NCBI GenBank assembly: GCA_031259645.1
Contig: JAIRLC010000017.1
Location: 1-7,429, forward strand
Direction: 5' to 3'
DNA length: 7,429 nt
Origin: Prevotellaceae bacterium
GTDB taxonomy: Bacteria; Bacteroidota; Bacteroidia; Bacteroidales; UBA932
This document shows, piece by piece, positions 1-6,646 of the stretch. A program made the position numbers and the translations under genes. Below the pieces are notes generated by a model. The model was given only the letters and a program-made list of their open reading frames with translations. It ran no database searches and was not told where the DNA came from. Each line of letters begins with the position of its first letter. The first letter of the stretch is position 1.

Positions 1-1
1 T

Positions 2-460
2 GCGCGCCACGTGTTAGGCTATGAAGATGCCATGACCACCGAAGTGGAGCCCGGCACCAAACATCCGGTGATTGACCTCATGGAAGACCAGAAACGCCTT
101 ACCATTAAAGGCGGCACCATGCGTTTGGGCGCCTACGATTGTGTGTTGCAAAAAGGCTCGCTGGCTTACCGTATATATGGAAAAGAACAAATCAGGGAAC
201 GCCACCGCCACCGTTATGAAATGAATAACGACTATGTGGAAGAATTTGAAAAGAACGGCCTCTTCGCCTCCGGAAAGAATGTCGAAACCGGGCTGGTGGA
301 GATTGTAGAACTTCGTGGACATCCGTTTTTCATCGGTGTGCAATTTCATCCCGAATTGAAAAGTACCGTCGAAAACCCGCATCCGCTCTTTGTTTCGTTA
401 GTTAAAGCCGCACGGGAGAGCAAAGAACATAGAGTGAAGAACATAGAACAAAGAACATAG
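2..460 (+). CDS. pyrG: CTP synthase, C-terminal part (5' end outside window)
   Basis: CTP synthase aminates UTP to CTP in the cytoplasm using ATP and glutamine, the last step of de novo pyrimidine nucleotide synthesis. Only about 152 codons of the C-terminal class I glutamine amidotransferase domain are present, and the frame is open to the left edge. Recognisable blocks are ARHVLGYEDAMTTE at the start, the GGTMRLGAY segment, the RHRHRYEMNNDY block typical of CTP synthases, and GVQFHPELKS near the end. The His (347-349) and Glu (353-355) of that last block correspond to the His/Glu of the catalytic triad; the nucleophilic Cys lies upstream of the window. The usual family end comes near HPLFVSLVKAA. 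The last dozen or so residues (about SKEHRVKNIEQRT) are encoded by a tandem repeat and are probably a non-conserved tail. guaA follows 49 bp downstream on the same strand. Confidence 0.97.
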   Translation, partial: ARHVLGYEDAMTTEVEPGTKHPVIDLMEDQKRLTIKGGTMRLGAYDCVLQKGSLAYRIYGKEQIRERHRHRYEMNNDYVEEFEKNGLFASGKNVETGLVEIVELRGHPFFIGVQFHPELKSTVENPHPLFVSLVKAARESKEHRVKNIEQRT

Positions 461-478
461 ACTTTCAGGACATAGACA
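422..478 (+). repeat. Degenerate AAAGAACATAGA tandem repeat at the pyrG end
   Basis: Three near-identical copies of (A)AGAACATAGA begin at about 423, 437 and 451 with a 14-base period. A more diverged copy, GGACATAGACA, begins near 468. The pyrG stop codon (458-460) lies inside the third copy, so the repeat encodes the protein's C-terminal tail and continues into the spacer before guaA. It has no dyad symmetry or T-run, so it does not look like a terminator. It reads as a short slippage-type repeat; a function is not evident. Confidence 0.7.
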
Positions 479-509
479 TTGTAAATCTTGAAATCTTTAA
501 ATAAATAGA

Positions 510-2039
510 ATGACGGAAAAAATCATCATCCTTGATTTCGGCTCACAATACACGCAGCTTATTGGGCGCCGCTTGCGCGAGTTAAACGTGTATTGTGAAA
601 TTCATCCCTTTCATAAAATTCCGCCACTCGGCGCCGAAGTAAAAGGCGTAATCTTGTCGGGCAGTCCCTTTTCGGTGCGCGACGCCAATGCGCCGCAAAT
701 CGACTTGAGCGGCATCAAAGGACGGTTTCCGCTGTTGGCCGTATGCTACGGCGCGCAATATATTGCCCAGCAGTTTGGGGGCACGGTGCTGCCTTCCAAA
801 ATCCGCGAGTATGGCCGGGCGAAACTGCATATTAAAGACCGCGCCGCGGTTTTGCTGCAAGGTGTAACCGACGGCTCGCAGGTGTGGATGTCGCATGGCG
901 ACACCATTGTGCGTCTTCCCGAAGGGTATTGCGCCATCGCCTCAACCGGCGACGTGGAAAATGCCGCGTTCACCGTTCCCGGAGAGCCCACGTTTGCCTT
1001 GCAATTTCATCCTGAGGTGTATCATTCTACCGAAGGAACAAAAATCCTCCAAAACTTTGTTCAACGGGTGTGCGGTTGCCAGTGCGACTGGACGCCCGCC
1101 GCTTTCGTGGAATCGACGGTAGCCGCGTTGAAAACCAAGTTAGGTGACGACAAGGTGGTGCTTGGGTTGAGCGGTGGGGTGGATTCGTCGGTAGCGGCCG
1201 TACTGCTTCACAAAGCCATCGGGAAAAACCTCTATTGTATTTTTGTGGATAACGGCCTGTTGCGTAAAAATGAATTTGAACAAGTCATGGAATCGTACCG
1301 CGACATGGGGCTAAATGTCGTGGGTGTGCGTGCCGCCCATGAATTTTTATCACAGCTTGCCGGCGTGACCGATCCCGAACAAAAACGTAAAACCATCGGT
1401 CGCGTTTTCGTCGAAATATTCGATCGCGAAGCACATGCCATTGAAAACGTCAGGTGGTTGGCGCAGGGTACCATTTACCCCGACGTTATTGAATCGGTGT
1501 CGGTCAACGGGCCTTCGGCCACCATCAAATCGCACCACAACGTGGGCGGCTTGCCAGAGCGCATGCACCTCAAGGTGGTGGAGCCGTTGCGCATGCTGTT
1601 CAAAGACGAGGTGCGCCGCGTAGGTAAAGCCATTCAGGTGAAGCCCGGATTGCTGGGACGTCATCCTTTCCCCGGCCCCGGATTGGGTATTCGCGTATTG
1701 GGAGAACTCACCGAAGAAAAAGTACATATTTTACAGGAAGCCGATGCTGTTTTTATTGACGGACTGAAACGCGAAAGCCTGTACGACAAAGTATGGCAGG
1801 CCGCCGCCATATTGCTGCCGGTGCGCAGCGTGGGCGTGATGGGCGACGAGCGTACTTACGAATATACCGTGGCGCTGCGTGCGGTTACCTCTACCGACGG
1901 CATGACGGCCGATTGGGCGCACCTGCCTTATGAATTTCTGGCCAACGTATCGAACGATATTATCAACAAAGTGAAGGGCGTGAATCGCGTGGTGTATGAC
2001 GTCAGTTCCAAACCCCCCGCCACCATTGAGTGGGAGTAG
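510..2039 (+). CDS. guaA: GMP synthase (glutamine-hydrolysing)
   Basis: GMP synthase converts XMP to GMP with ATP and glutamine in the cytoplasm, the final step of guanine nucleotide synthesis. The 509-residue protein is full length for the family. Residues 1-190 form the class I glutaminase: [11 protein letters not shown] at 8-18, the nucleophile Cys79 in AVCYGAQ, and His167/Glu169 in [13 protein letters not shown]. Residues about 200-390 form the ATP-pyrophosphatase domain, with the PP-loop SGGVDSS at 221-227, [13 protein letters not shown] at 340-352 and [17 protein letters not shown] at 383-399. The C-terminal dimerisation domain ends in the conserved KPPATIEWE. The ATG at 510 gives the canonical [13 protein letters not shown] start. 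The region before it is A/T-rich with no Shine-Dalgarno sequence, as usual in Bacteroidota. It lies 49 bp behind pyrG and could be co-transcribed with it; no convincing separate promoter was found in the gap. Confidence 0.98.
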   Translation: MTEKIIILDFGSQYTQLIGRRLRELNVYCEIHPFHKIPPLGAEVKGVILSGSPFSVRDANAPQIDLSGIKGRFPLLAVCYGAQYIAQQFGGTVLPSKIREYGRAKLHIKDRAAVLLQGVTDGSQVWMSHGDTIVRLPEGYCAIASTGDVENAAFTVPGEPTFALQFHPEVYHSTEGTKILQNFVQRVCGCQCDWTPAAFVESTVAALKTKLGDDKVVLGLSGGVDSSVAAVLLHKAIGKNLYCIFVDNGLLRKNEFEQVMESYRDMGLNVVGVRAAHEFLSQLAGVTDPEQKRKTIGRVFVEIFDREAHAIENVRWLAQGTIYPDVIESVSVNGPSATIKSHHNVGGLPERMHLKVVEPLRMLFKDEVRRVGKAIQVKPGLLGRHPFPGPGLGIRVLGELTEEKVHILQEADAVFIDGLKRESLYDKVWQAAAILLPVRSVGVMGDERTYEYTVALRAVTSTDGMTADWAHLPYEFLANVSNDIINKVKGVNRVVYDVSSKPPATIEWE

Positions 2040-2047
2040 GGGAGCGG

Positions 2048-2078
2048 TTGCAACGAAACAAAAAAATACCTACCTTTG
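2048..2078 (+). promoter_or_regulatory. Bacteroidota-type promoter for mfd
   Basis: The -7 element TACCTTTG is at 2071-2078. A TTG matching the core of the -33 element is at 2048-2050, separated by 20 bp, which fits the known Bacteroidota housekeeping promoter (TTTG, 19-21 bp, TAnnTTTG). It begins 8 bp after the guaA stop. Transcription would be expected to begin a few bases after 2078, close to 2083-2088. That is essentially at the TTG proposed as the mfd start, so mfd can be expressed independently of guaA. Confidence 0.7.
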
Positions 2079-2085
2079 TGCTGCT

Positions 2086-5000
2086 TTGGAAGTACAGACG
2101 CTGTTAGACACTTTTGCCGCACAGGACGCTTGCCGGCAAATGCTTTCGGAAATTACGCCGGAAGGCGGGAGAATTACGTGCGTACGCGGACTGGTAGGCT
2201 CGTCACGGCAGTTGGCCATCGCCGCCGCCGCATCACTGGGACGTATTCATTTGGTTGTACTCAACAACCGCGATGAAGCGGCCTATTGTTACGGCGACCT
2301 GAATATGTTATGCTCCACCGAAAAGGTGTATTTCTTCCCTTCTTCTTACAAACGGAACATGCAACATGGGCAACTCGATCCGTCGAATATCGTGCAACGC
2401 ACGGCCGCGCTGAACGCCATGCTCGACAACCGCCTGCCGCTTTTCCTTGTCACTTACCCCGAAGCGCTGGCCGAAAAAATAGCCACGCGCGAAACGGTGG
2501 AAAATAGCGCCATCCGCTTGCATCGCGGGGAAAAAATATCCCTGGGTTTTTTGCGCGATACCTTGCTGGAATATGGTTTTGAGCGCACCGACTTCGTGGC
2601 GGAGCCCGGCCAATTTGCGCTGAGGGGCAGTATCGTTGATGTGTTTTCGTTTTCGGACAACCGTCCGGTGCGCGTCGATTTTTTTGACGATGAAGTGGAA
2701 AGCATCCGCACGTTTAATGTGAACACCCAATTGTCGGAAGACACTATGGAAAGCTTTGAAATTATTGCCAACCTGCAAGAAAAATCGCAGGTTAATCTGA
2801 ATAGCTCCCTGTTTGAGTTTGCCGGCGACCGGCTGATGTTGTGGCTGGAAGACCCCCAGTTTTTGCTCGACACATTAAAATTGCTGGGGGAACAGGACGG
2901 TGCGGCTGGCCATCTGATTACGCCTGAAGAAACGCTGAATACCTTAAAGGCGCATCATGCTGTGTGTTTTGCTTCGCCGCCCGACGGCTTGGCGCCGCAC
3001 CGCACAATACCGTTCAATACGCTGCCCCAACCGTCCTTCAACAAAAATTTCGACTTGTTGGCTGCCGATATTTCAAGCCACACAGGACAGGGTTATACCA
3101 CTTGCATACTCACCGAAAACCCGGCGCAGATAGAGCGGTTGCGGGCTATTTTCGCTTCCATAGGAAAAGACAGCATCCGCTTCGACTTCCTGCCGCTCAC
3201 CCTGCACGAGGGATTTATTGACCACAACCTTCGTGTTTGTTGCTATACCGACCATCAGTTGTTTGAGCGCTATCACCGCGTAACGTTGCAGCGGAAAGTG
3301 GAAAAGAGCGAACGGCTCACATTGCAGGAATTAAGTAGCCTGCAAGTGGGCGATTATGTGGTGCACATTGACCACGGCATCGGGATGTTCGGCGGCTTGG
3401 TGAAGACGACGGTGAATGGCAAAATACAGGAAGCGGTGAAATTGGTATATCGCGACAACGATGTGCTGTTCGTGAATATTCACGGCTTGCATCGCATTTC
3501 AAAATATAAGGGGAAAGACGGCGAGCCGCCCCGGATATACAAGCTGGGCACCGGCGCATGGCAAAAGTTGAAACAAACCACCAAGTCGAAAGTAAAAGAT
3601 ATTGCGCGGGAATTAACGGCGCTGTACGCCAAACGGAAGGAAACGGAGGGCTTTGCGTTTGCCGCCGACTCGTATTTGCAAAATGAGCTGGAGGCCTCGT
3701 TTATTTATGAAGACACGCCCGACCAGATTAAGGCGACACAAGCTGTGAAGGCCGACATGGAGTCGTCGCACCCGATGGACCGGTTAGTGTGCGGCGATGT
3801 GGGTTTCGGCAAAACGGAAGTGGCTATCCGGGCGGCGTTCAAGGCGATGACAGACGGAAAACAAGTGGCCGTGCTGGTGCCAACCACCATCCTGGCCTTG
3901 CAGCACTACAAAACGTTCACCGAGCGCTTAGCTAATTTCCCGGTGCGTGTCGATTTCGTGAGCCGCCTGAAACCGGCCAAAAAAATAAAAGACACGCTGA
4001 AAGAAACCGAAGAGGGGAAAATCGACCTGCTGATCGGCACACACCGCTTGCTGAACAAAGATGTAAAGTTTAAAGATTTGGGATTACTCATTGTGGACGA
4101 AGAACAGAAATTCGGCGTGAGCGCGAAAGAAAAATTGCGCGCCATAAAATTGAATGTGGACACCCTCACCATGAGCGCTACGCCCATTCCGCGCACGTTG
4201 CAATTTTCATTGATGGGCGCCCGCGACCTTTCCATTATCAATACCCCGCCGCCCAATCGTCACCCCATTGTCACGGAAGTGCACACGTTTCAGGAAGAAA
4301 TAATCCGCAATGCCATTACTTATGAAACGGAACGCGGCGGACAAGTGTTTTTCCTGCACAATCGCGTGCAGGACATTCGTGAAATCGAAGACATTATCCG
4401 CCGTATATGTCCCGGTGTGAAAACATGCGTGGGACATGGGCAGATGCCGCCCGAAGCGTTGGAGAAGGTCATCCTTGACTTCATGCACGGCGATTATGAT
4501 GTACTCATTTCTACTACCATTATTGAGAATGGCATTGACATTCCGAATGCCAATACTATCCTTATCAATCAGGCGCAAAACTTCGGGCTGAGCGATTTGC
4601 ATCAGTTGCGCGGCCGCGTGGGACGGTCGAACCGCAAGGCCTTTTGTTATCTGTTGGCGCCGCCGTTAATTTCGGTAACCGAAGAAGCACGGCGCAGGTT
4701 GAAAGCCATCGAAACCTTTTCGGAATTGGGCAGTGGGTTTAACATTGCCATGCAAGATCTGGATATTCGCGGCGCGGGAAATATTTTAGGAAGCGAACAA
4801 AGCGGCTTCATTTCGGATATTGGTTTTGAAACGTACCAGCGCATATTAAACGAAGCATTGATGGAGTTGCGGGCCGAAATGCCGGCGGCGCCGTCTTCGG
4901 AAATCCATGAAGTGGACAGGGCATGGCCGGAAAACGAAAAATATATTTCGGACTGCGCCATTGATACCGATATGGAAATTCTCATTCCTGACGATTACGT

Positions 5001-5397
5001 GAACAATGTGGCGGAAAAAATGCGTTTGTATAAGGAATTGGACAACCTGACCGGCGAAACGGCTTTGCAACATTTTATAGAAGGCCTTACCGACCGTTTC
5101 GGCACGCTGCCGCCGCAGGTAAATGAATTGTGTAATATCGTACGGCTGCGATGGCTCGCCATGGCGCTGGGCTTTGAGAAAATAGTGCTGAAAAATAAAC
5201 TGATGATTGCCTACTTTGTCAGCAACCAGCTTTCGCTCTACTATCGCTCATTGGTTTTTACCACAGTACTGGAATATATTCAAGCCAACCCCCGCCAATT
5301 TAAAGTCAAAGAACAAAACGAAAAATTGATACTTTCCGTGGCCAACGTAACCACGGTGGAACAGGCCATTGCATTATTGAAGAAGATGAAATCATGA
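2086..5397 (+). CDS. mfd: Transcription-repair coupling factor Mfd
   Basis: Mfd is an ATP-driven DNA translocase that removes RNA polymerase stalled at lesions and recruits UvrA for nucleotide excision repair. Residues are numbered from TTG 2086 (1103 aa, a normal length). An N-terminal UvrB-like module includes FFPSSYKR at 83-90 and GQFALRGSIVDVFSF. The CarD-like RNA-polymerase-interaction domain starts at about 416 (LSSLQVGDYVVHIDHGIG). Helicase motifs are GDVGFGKT (570-577), DEEQ (671-674), TMSATPIPRT (from 695) and QLRGRVGR (840-847). The translocation (TRG) region includes DLDIRGAGNILGSEQSG from 891, and the C-terminal autoinhibitory D7 domain begins near 957. An in-frame ATG at 1996 would add 30 residues, but these overlap guaA, span the promoter and look unlike Mfd. 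The next ATG (2140) would remove an N-terminal helix that looks native. TTG 2086 is therefore preferred, with moderate certainty about the exact start. Confidence 0.97.
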   Translation: MEVQTLLDTFAAQDACRQMLSEITPEGGRITCVRGLVGSSRQLAIAAAASLGRIHLVVLNNRDEAAYCYGDLNMLCSTEKVYFFPSSYKRNMQHGQLDPSNIVQRTAALNAMLDNRLPLFLVTYPEALAEKIATRETVENSAIRLHRGEKISLGFLRDTLLEYGFERTDFVAEPGQFALRGSIVDVFSFSDNRPVRVDFFDDEVESIRTFNVNTQLSEDTMESFEIIANLQEKSQVNLNSSLFEFAGDRLMLWLEDPQFLLDTLKLLGEQDGAAGHLITPEETLNTLKAHHAVCFASPPDGLAPHRTIPFNTLPQPSFNKNFDLLAADISSHTGQGYTTCILTENPAQIERLRAIFASIGKDSIRFDFLPLTLHEGFIDHNLRVCCYTDHQLFERYHRVTLQRKVEKSERLTLQELSSLQVGDYVVHIDHGIGMFGGLVKTTVNGKIQEAVKLVYRDNDVLFVNIHGLHRISKYKGKDGEPPRIYKLGTGAWQKLKQTTKSKVKDIARELTALYAKRKETEGFAFAADSYLQNELEASFIYEDTPDQIKATQAVKADMESSHPMDRLVCGDVGFGKTEVAIRAAFKAMTDGKQVAVLVPTTILALQHYKTFTERLANFPVRVDFVSRLKPAKKIKDTLKETEEGKIDLLIGTHRLLNKDVKFKDLGLLIVDEEQKFGVSAKEKLRAIKLNVDTLTMSATPIPRTLQFSLMGARDLSIINTPPPNRHPIVTEVHTFQEEIIRNAITYETERGGQVFFLHNRVQDIREIEDIIRRICPGVKTCVGHGQMPPEALEKVILDFMHGDYDVLISTTIIENGIDIPNANTILINQAQNFGLSDLHQLRGRVGRSNRKAFCYLLAPPLISVTEEARRRLKAIETFSELGSGFNIAMQDLDIRGAGNILGSEQSGFISDIGFETYQRILNEALMELRAEMPAAPSSEIHEVDRAWPENEKYISDCAIDTDMEILIPDDYVNNVAEKMRLYKELDNLTGETALQHFIEGLTDRFGTLPPQVNELCNIVRLRWLAMALGFEKIVLKNKLMIAYFVSNQLSLYYRSLVFTTVLEYIQANPRQFKVKEQNEKLILSVANVTTVEQAIALLKKMKS

Positions 5398-5472
5398 ATT
5401 TGCTGCGGGATGCTACACCTAACAAAGGTTTGTCCGTAGGGCAATATATCAATTAGGGGCTTCCCCTTTAGT

Positions 5473-5495
5473 GATTTGACATTGACAGTCAAATC
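5473..5495. repeat. Perfect 8-bp inverted repeat in the convergent spacer
   Basis: GATTTGAC (5473-5480) and GTCAAATC (5488-5495) are exact reverse complements around the 7-base loop ATTGACA. The stem is AT-rich and not followed by a T-run on either strand, so it is not a classical intrinsic terminator. It could still help mark the transcript end between convergent genes or be a site for a dimeric protein. Tandem TTGACA copies overlap it. Confidence 0.5.
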
Positions 5496-5552
5496 CAAAT
5501 CAAAGGTAGAAGAAGTTTTCACCGTTTACCGACAATTAGTCACATTTGCACA

Positions 5553-5566
5553 AAGGCAAGCGCCTT
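5553..5566 (-). terminator. Possible weak terminator of the lipoprotein gene
   Basis: Inverted repeat AAGGC-AAGC-GCCTT, 5-bp stem and 4-base loop, about 45 bp past the stop codon of the lipoprotein gene on the - strand. Read on that strand it is followed by only a short TTTG, so it would be weak at best. No better terminator was seen between mfd and this gene. Confidence 0.25.
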
Positions 5567-5610
5567 GAGGTCTTATACGAAAAAAGGATGCGTGCGAAAC
5601 ATACTTTATA

Positions 5611-6525
5611 TTATAGTGATATAATATATCGAGCCAGCGTTGTTAAATCATGACGTTCCAGAACCCTAAGCGTTTTGTCGGTTAATTCTATTATTGTAGC
5701 AGATCCGGAGCCGTCATCTTCATGTCTATAATTAATGATTCCTTCGGCAATATTCTCCCATTTCCAATAGCTTGCCACAGAGCCATTGAAATAATCATCA
5801 TTCGGATTATTTATAAAATAGGTGCCCGCTTTCGTAAATATTACGGTCATTCCTTTATACTCAGCATTTTGTTCTTGTTCAAGTTCGTTTTTCCAATTTT
5901 CCCCGTACGTTCTAATATAGAATTGTTTGCTTTCTTCGGAAACTAAATTTTCCATAATTTCATAACGTGAAAATGCCCATGTGTGGCAAAGCAGATCTGT
6001 TTTATCATTGGATGGCATCTCTTCGGCTTTGCTGACAGTATATGTCTCCCCTTTAACGGTGATAGTCGCTTCTCGGACATTGGGATTTGTCGTTATGGAT
6101 AGGGTTCCAAAATCAGATAAATTCAAAGTAATTGTGCTATTGTCATTACTTAATATTGAATAGTCGCCGAAAATAATGGTATAAGTTGGTTGAGAGGCGA
6201 CCTCCGAGCGCACAACTTTTGTACCCGTTGAAAAAAACATACCCCGAGGAAAAGATTGAGAGGCGACCTCCGAATGTACTGTTTTTGCACCGGTGCTTTG
6301 ACCCTGTGACGACGATGTTGTCCGCTGCATAATGATATACTTCTTGTCATTGGTGAACTCGAAGCTGCCGTACGTGGTATTAGTATTTTGCACTTCCCAT
6401 TTGCCAATTATAATGCTTCCTTCTTCCGGTTTTGGATCGTTGTCTTTTGAGCAAGAACTAAAAGTTCCTACCAGTAACGTGGCAAACAATATAGCCAACA
6501 TTGAAAAGTTAATTTTTGTTTTCAT
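5611..6525 (-). CDS. Lipoprotein with two lipocalin-like domains
   Basis: The protein is 304 residues. The start at 6525 gives a signal peptide (MKTKINFSMLAILFATLLVG) and a lipobox ending at Cys25 in TFSSC; the frame stays open upstream but only into the promoter and the neighbouring gene. SKDNDP after the cysteine resembles the Bacteroidota lipoprotein export signal, so a surface position is plausible. Residues about 38-165 (IIGKWEVQ, GSFEFTNDKKYII, then several beta-like strands) and about 178-292 (LLCHTWAFSRYE, GMTVIFTKAGTYF, YWKWEN, ATIIELTDKTLRVLE) each resemble the lipocalin-like domains common in Bacteroidota lipoproteins. The ligand is unknown. Residues 77-112 hold an in-frame duplicated insert between two predicted strands. 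The gene is visibly more AT-rich than mfd, guaA or the TonB-like gene, has its own promoter, and converges on mfd. The family assignment rests on pattern recognition only. Confidence 0.85.
   Translation of the reverse strand: MKTKINFSMLAILFATLLVGTFSSCSKDNDPKPEEGSIIIGKWEVQNTNTTYGSFEFTNDKKYIIMQRTTSSSQGQSTGAKTVHSEVASQSFPRGMFFSTGTKVVRSEVASQPTYTIIFGDYSILSNDNSTITLNLSDFGTLSITTNPNVREATITVKGETYTVSKAEEMPSNDKTDLLCHTWAFSRYEIMENLVSEESKQFYIRTYGENWKNELEQEQNAEYKGMTVIFTKAGTYFINNPNDDYFNGSVASYWKWENIAEGIINYRHEDDGSGSATIIELTDKTLRVLERHDLTTLARYIISL
6190..6296 (-). repeat. Two in-frame 66-bp repeat units inside the lipoprotein gene
   Basis: TTGAGAGGCGACCTCCGA occurs identically at 6190-6207 and 6256-6273, exactly 66 bases (22 codons) apart. 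Similarity continues for about 22 bases beyond each copy. The core holds the small dyad GAGG-CGA-CCTC, and the second unit ends in the 10-bp palindrome GCACCGGTGC (6287-6296), degraded in the first. In the protein the units give STGAKTVHSEVASQ (77-90) and STGTKVVRSEVASQ (99-112). They sit in what would be a loop between beta strands, where extra residues could be tolerated. This looks like an insertion of a small palindromic repeat followed by duplication, but mobility is inferred. Confidence 0.75.
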
Positions 6526-6555
6526 AGAATGAATAGTTATTCCAATAAGGTTAGT

Positions 6556-6586
6556 CAAAGATAAAAAGAATTTCGGAATAAACAAA
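6556..6586 (-). promoter_or_regulatory. Bacteroidota-type promoter for the lipoprotein gene
   Basis: Read on the - strand, TTTG (6586-6583) is followed after exactly 19 bp by TATCTTTG (6563-6556), a full match to the Bacteroidota housekeeping promoter. Transcription should start near 6550, leaving a leader of about 25 bases before the ATG at 6525. This supports that start codon over the longer open frame, and shows the gene need not depend on read-through from the TonB-like gene. The rest of the 121-bp gap holds nothing else recognisable. Confidence 0.8.
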
Positions 6587-6646
6587 AAAAGTGATTTAGA
6601 GATGTGACGATTATTTTTTATCCATTTCACCACTAACCACTGCCTT

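Larger units (their letters stand above)
5398..5610. other. AT-rich spacer between convergent mfd and lipoprotein genes
   Basis: No intact gene of convincing size lies in this 213-bp spacer. It contains a small hairpin AGGGG-CTT-CCCCT (5455-5467), a perfect 8-bp inverted repeat (5473-5495), and a third hairpin with stem AAGGC/GCCTT (5553-5566). A 20-codon reading frame starts at ATG 5394, overlapping the mfd stop as ATGA, and ends at TAG 5454-5456 (MNLLRDATPNKGLSVGQYIN). In the next frame, a protein-like stretch ending KVEEVFTVYRQLVTFAQRQAP runs to TGA 5566-5568. Together they could be a frameshifted relic, but neither part matches a family I recognise. A TACCTTTG also occurs on the - strand (5501-5508). 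Confidence 0.5.

Noticed and set aside
461..509. Separate guaA promoter in the pyrG-guaA gap
   Set aside because: TAAATCTTG resembles the -7 element but has an extra base, and no -33 element lies at the right distance.
1996..2085. ATG at 1996 as the mfd start, adding 30 residues
   Set aside because: The extension overlaps guaA, spans the mfd promoter, and its proline-rich sequence looks like non-coding translation.
5455..5467. AGGGG-CTT-CCCCT hairpin as an mfd terminator
   Set aside because: The stem is only 5 bp and no T-run follows, so it does not qualify as an intrinsic terminator.
5280..5522. 80-residue open frame on the - strand overlapping the mfd end
   Set aside because: Its 3' part is antisense to the conserved mfd C-terminus and the protein matches no family I recognise; it is most likely open by chance.
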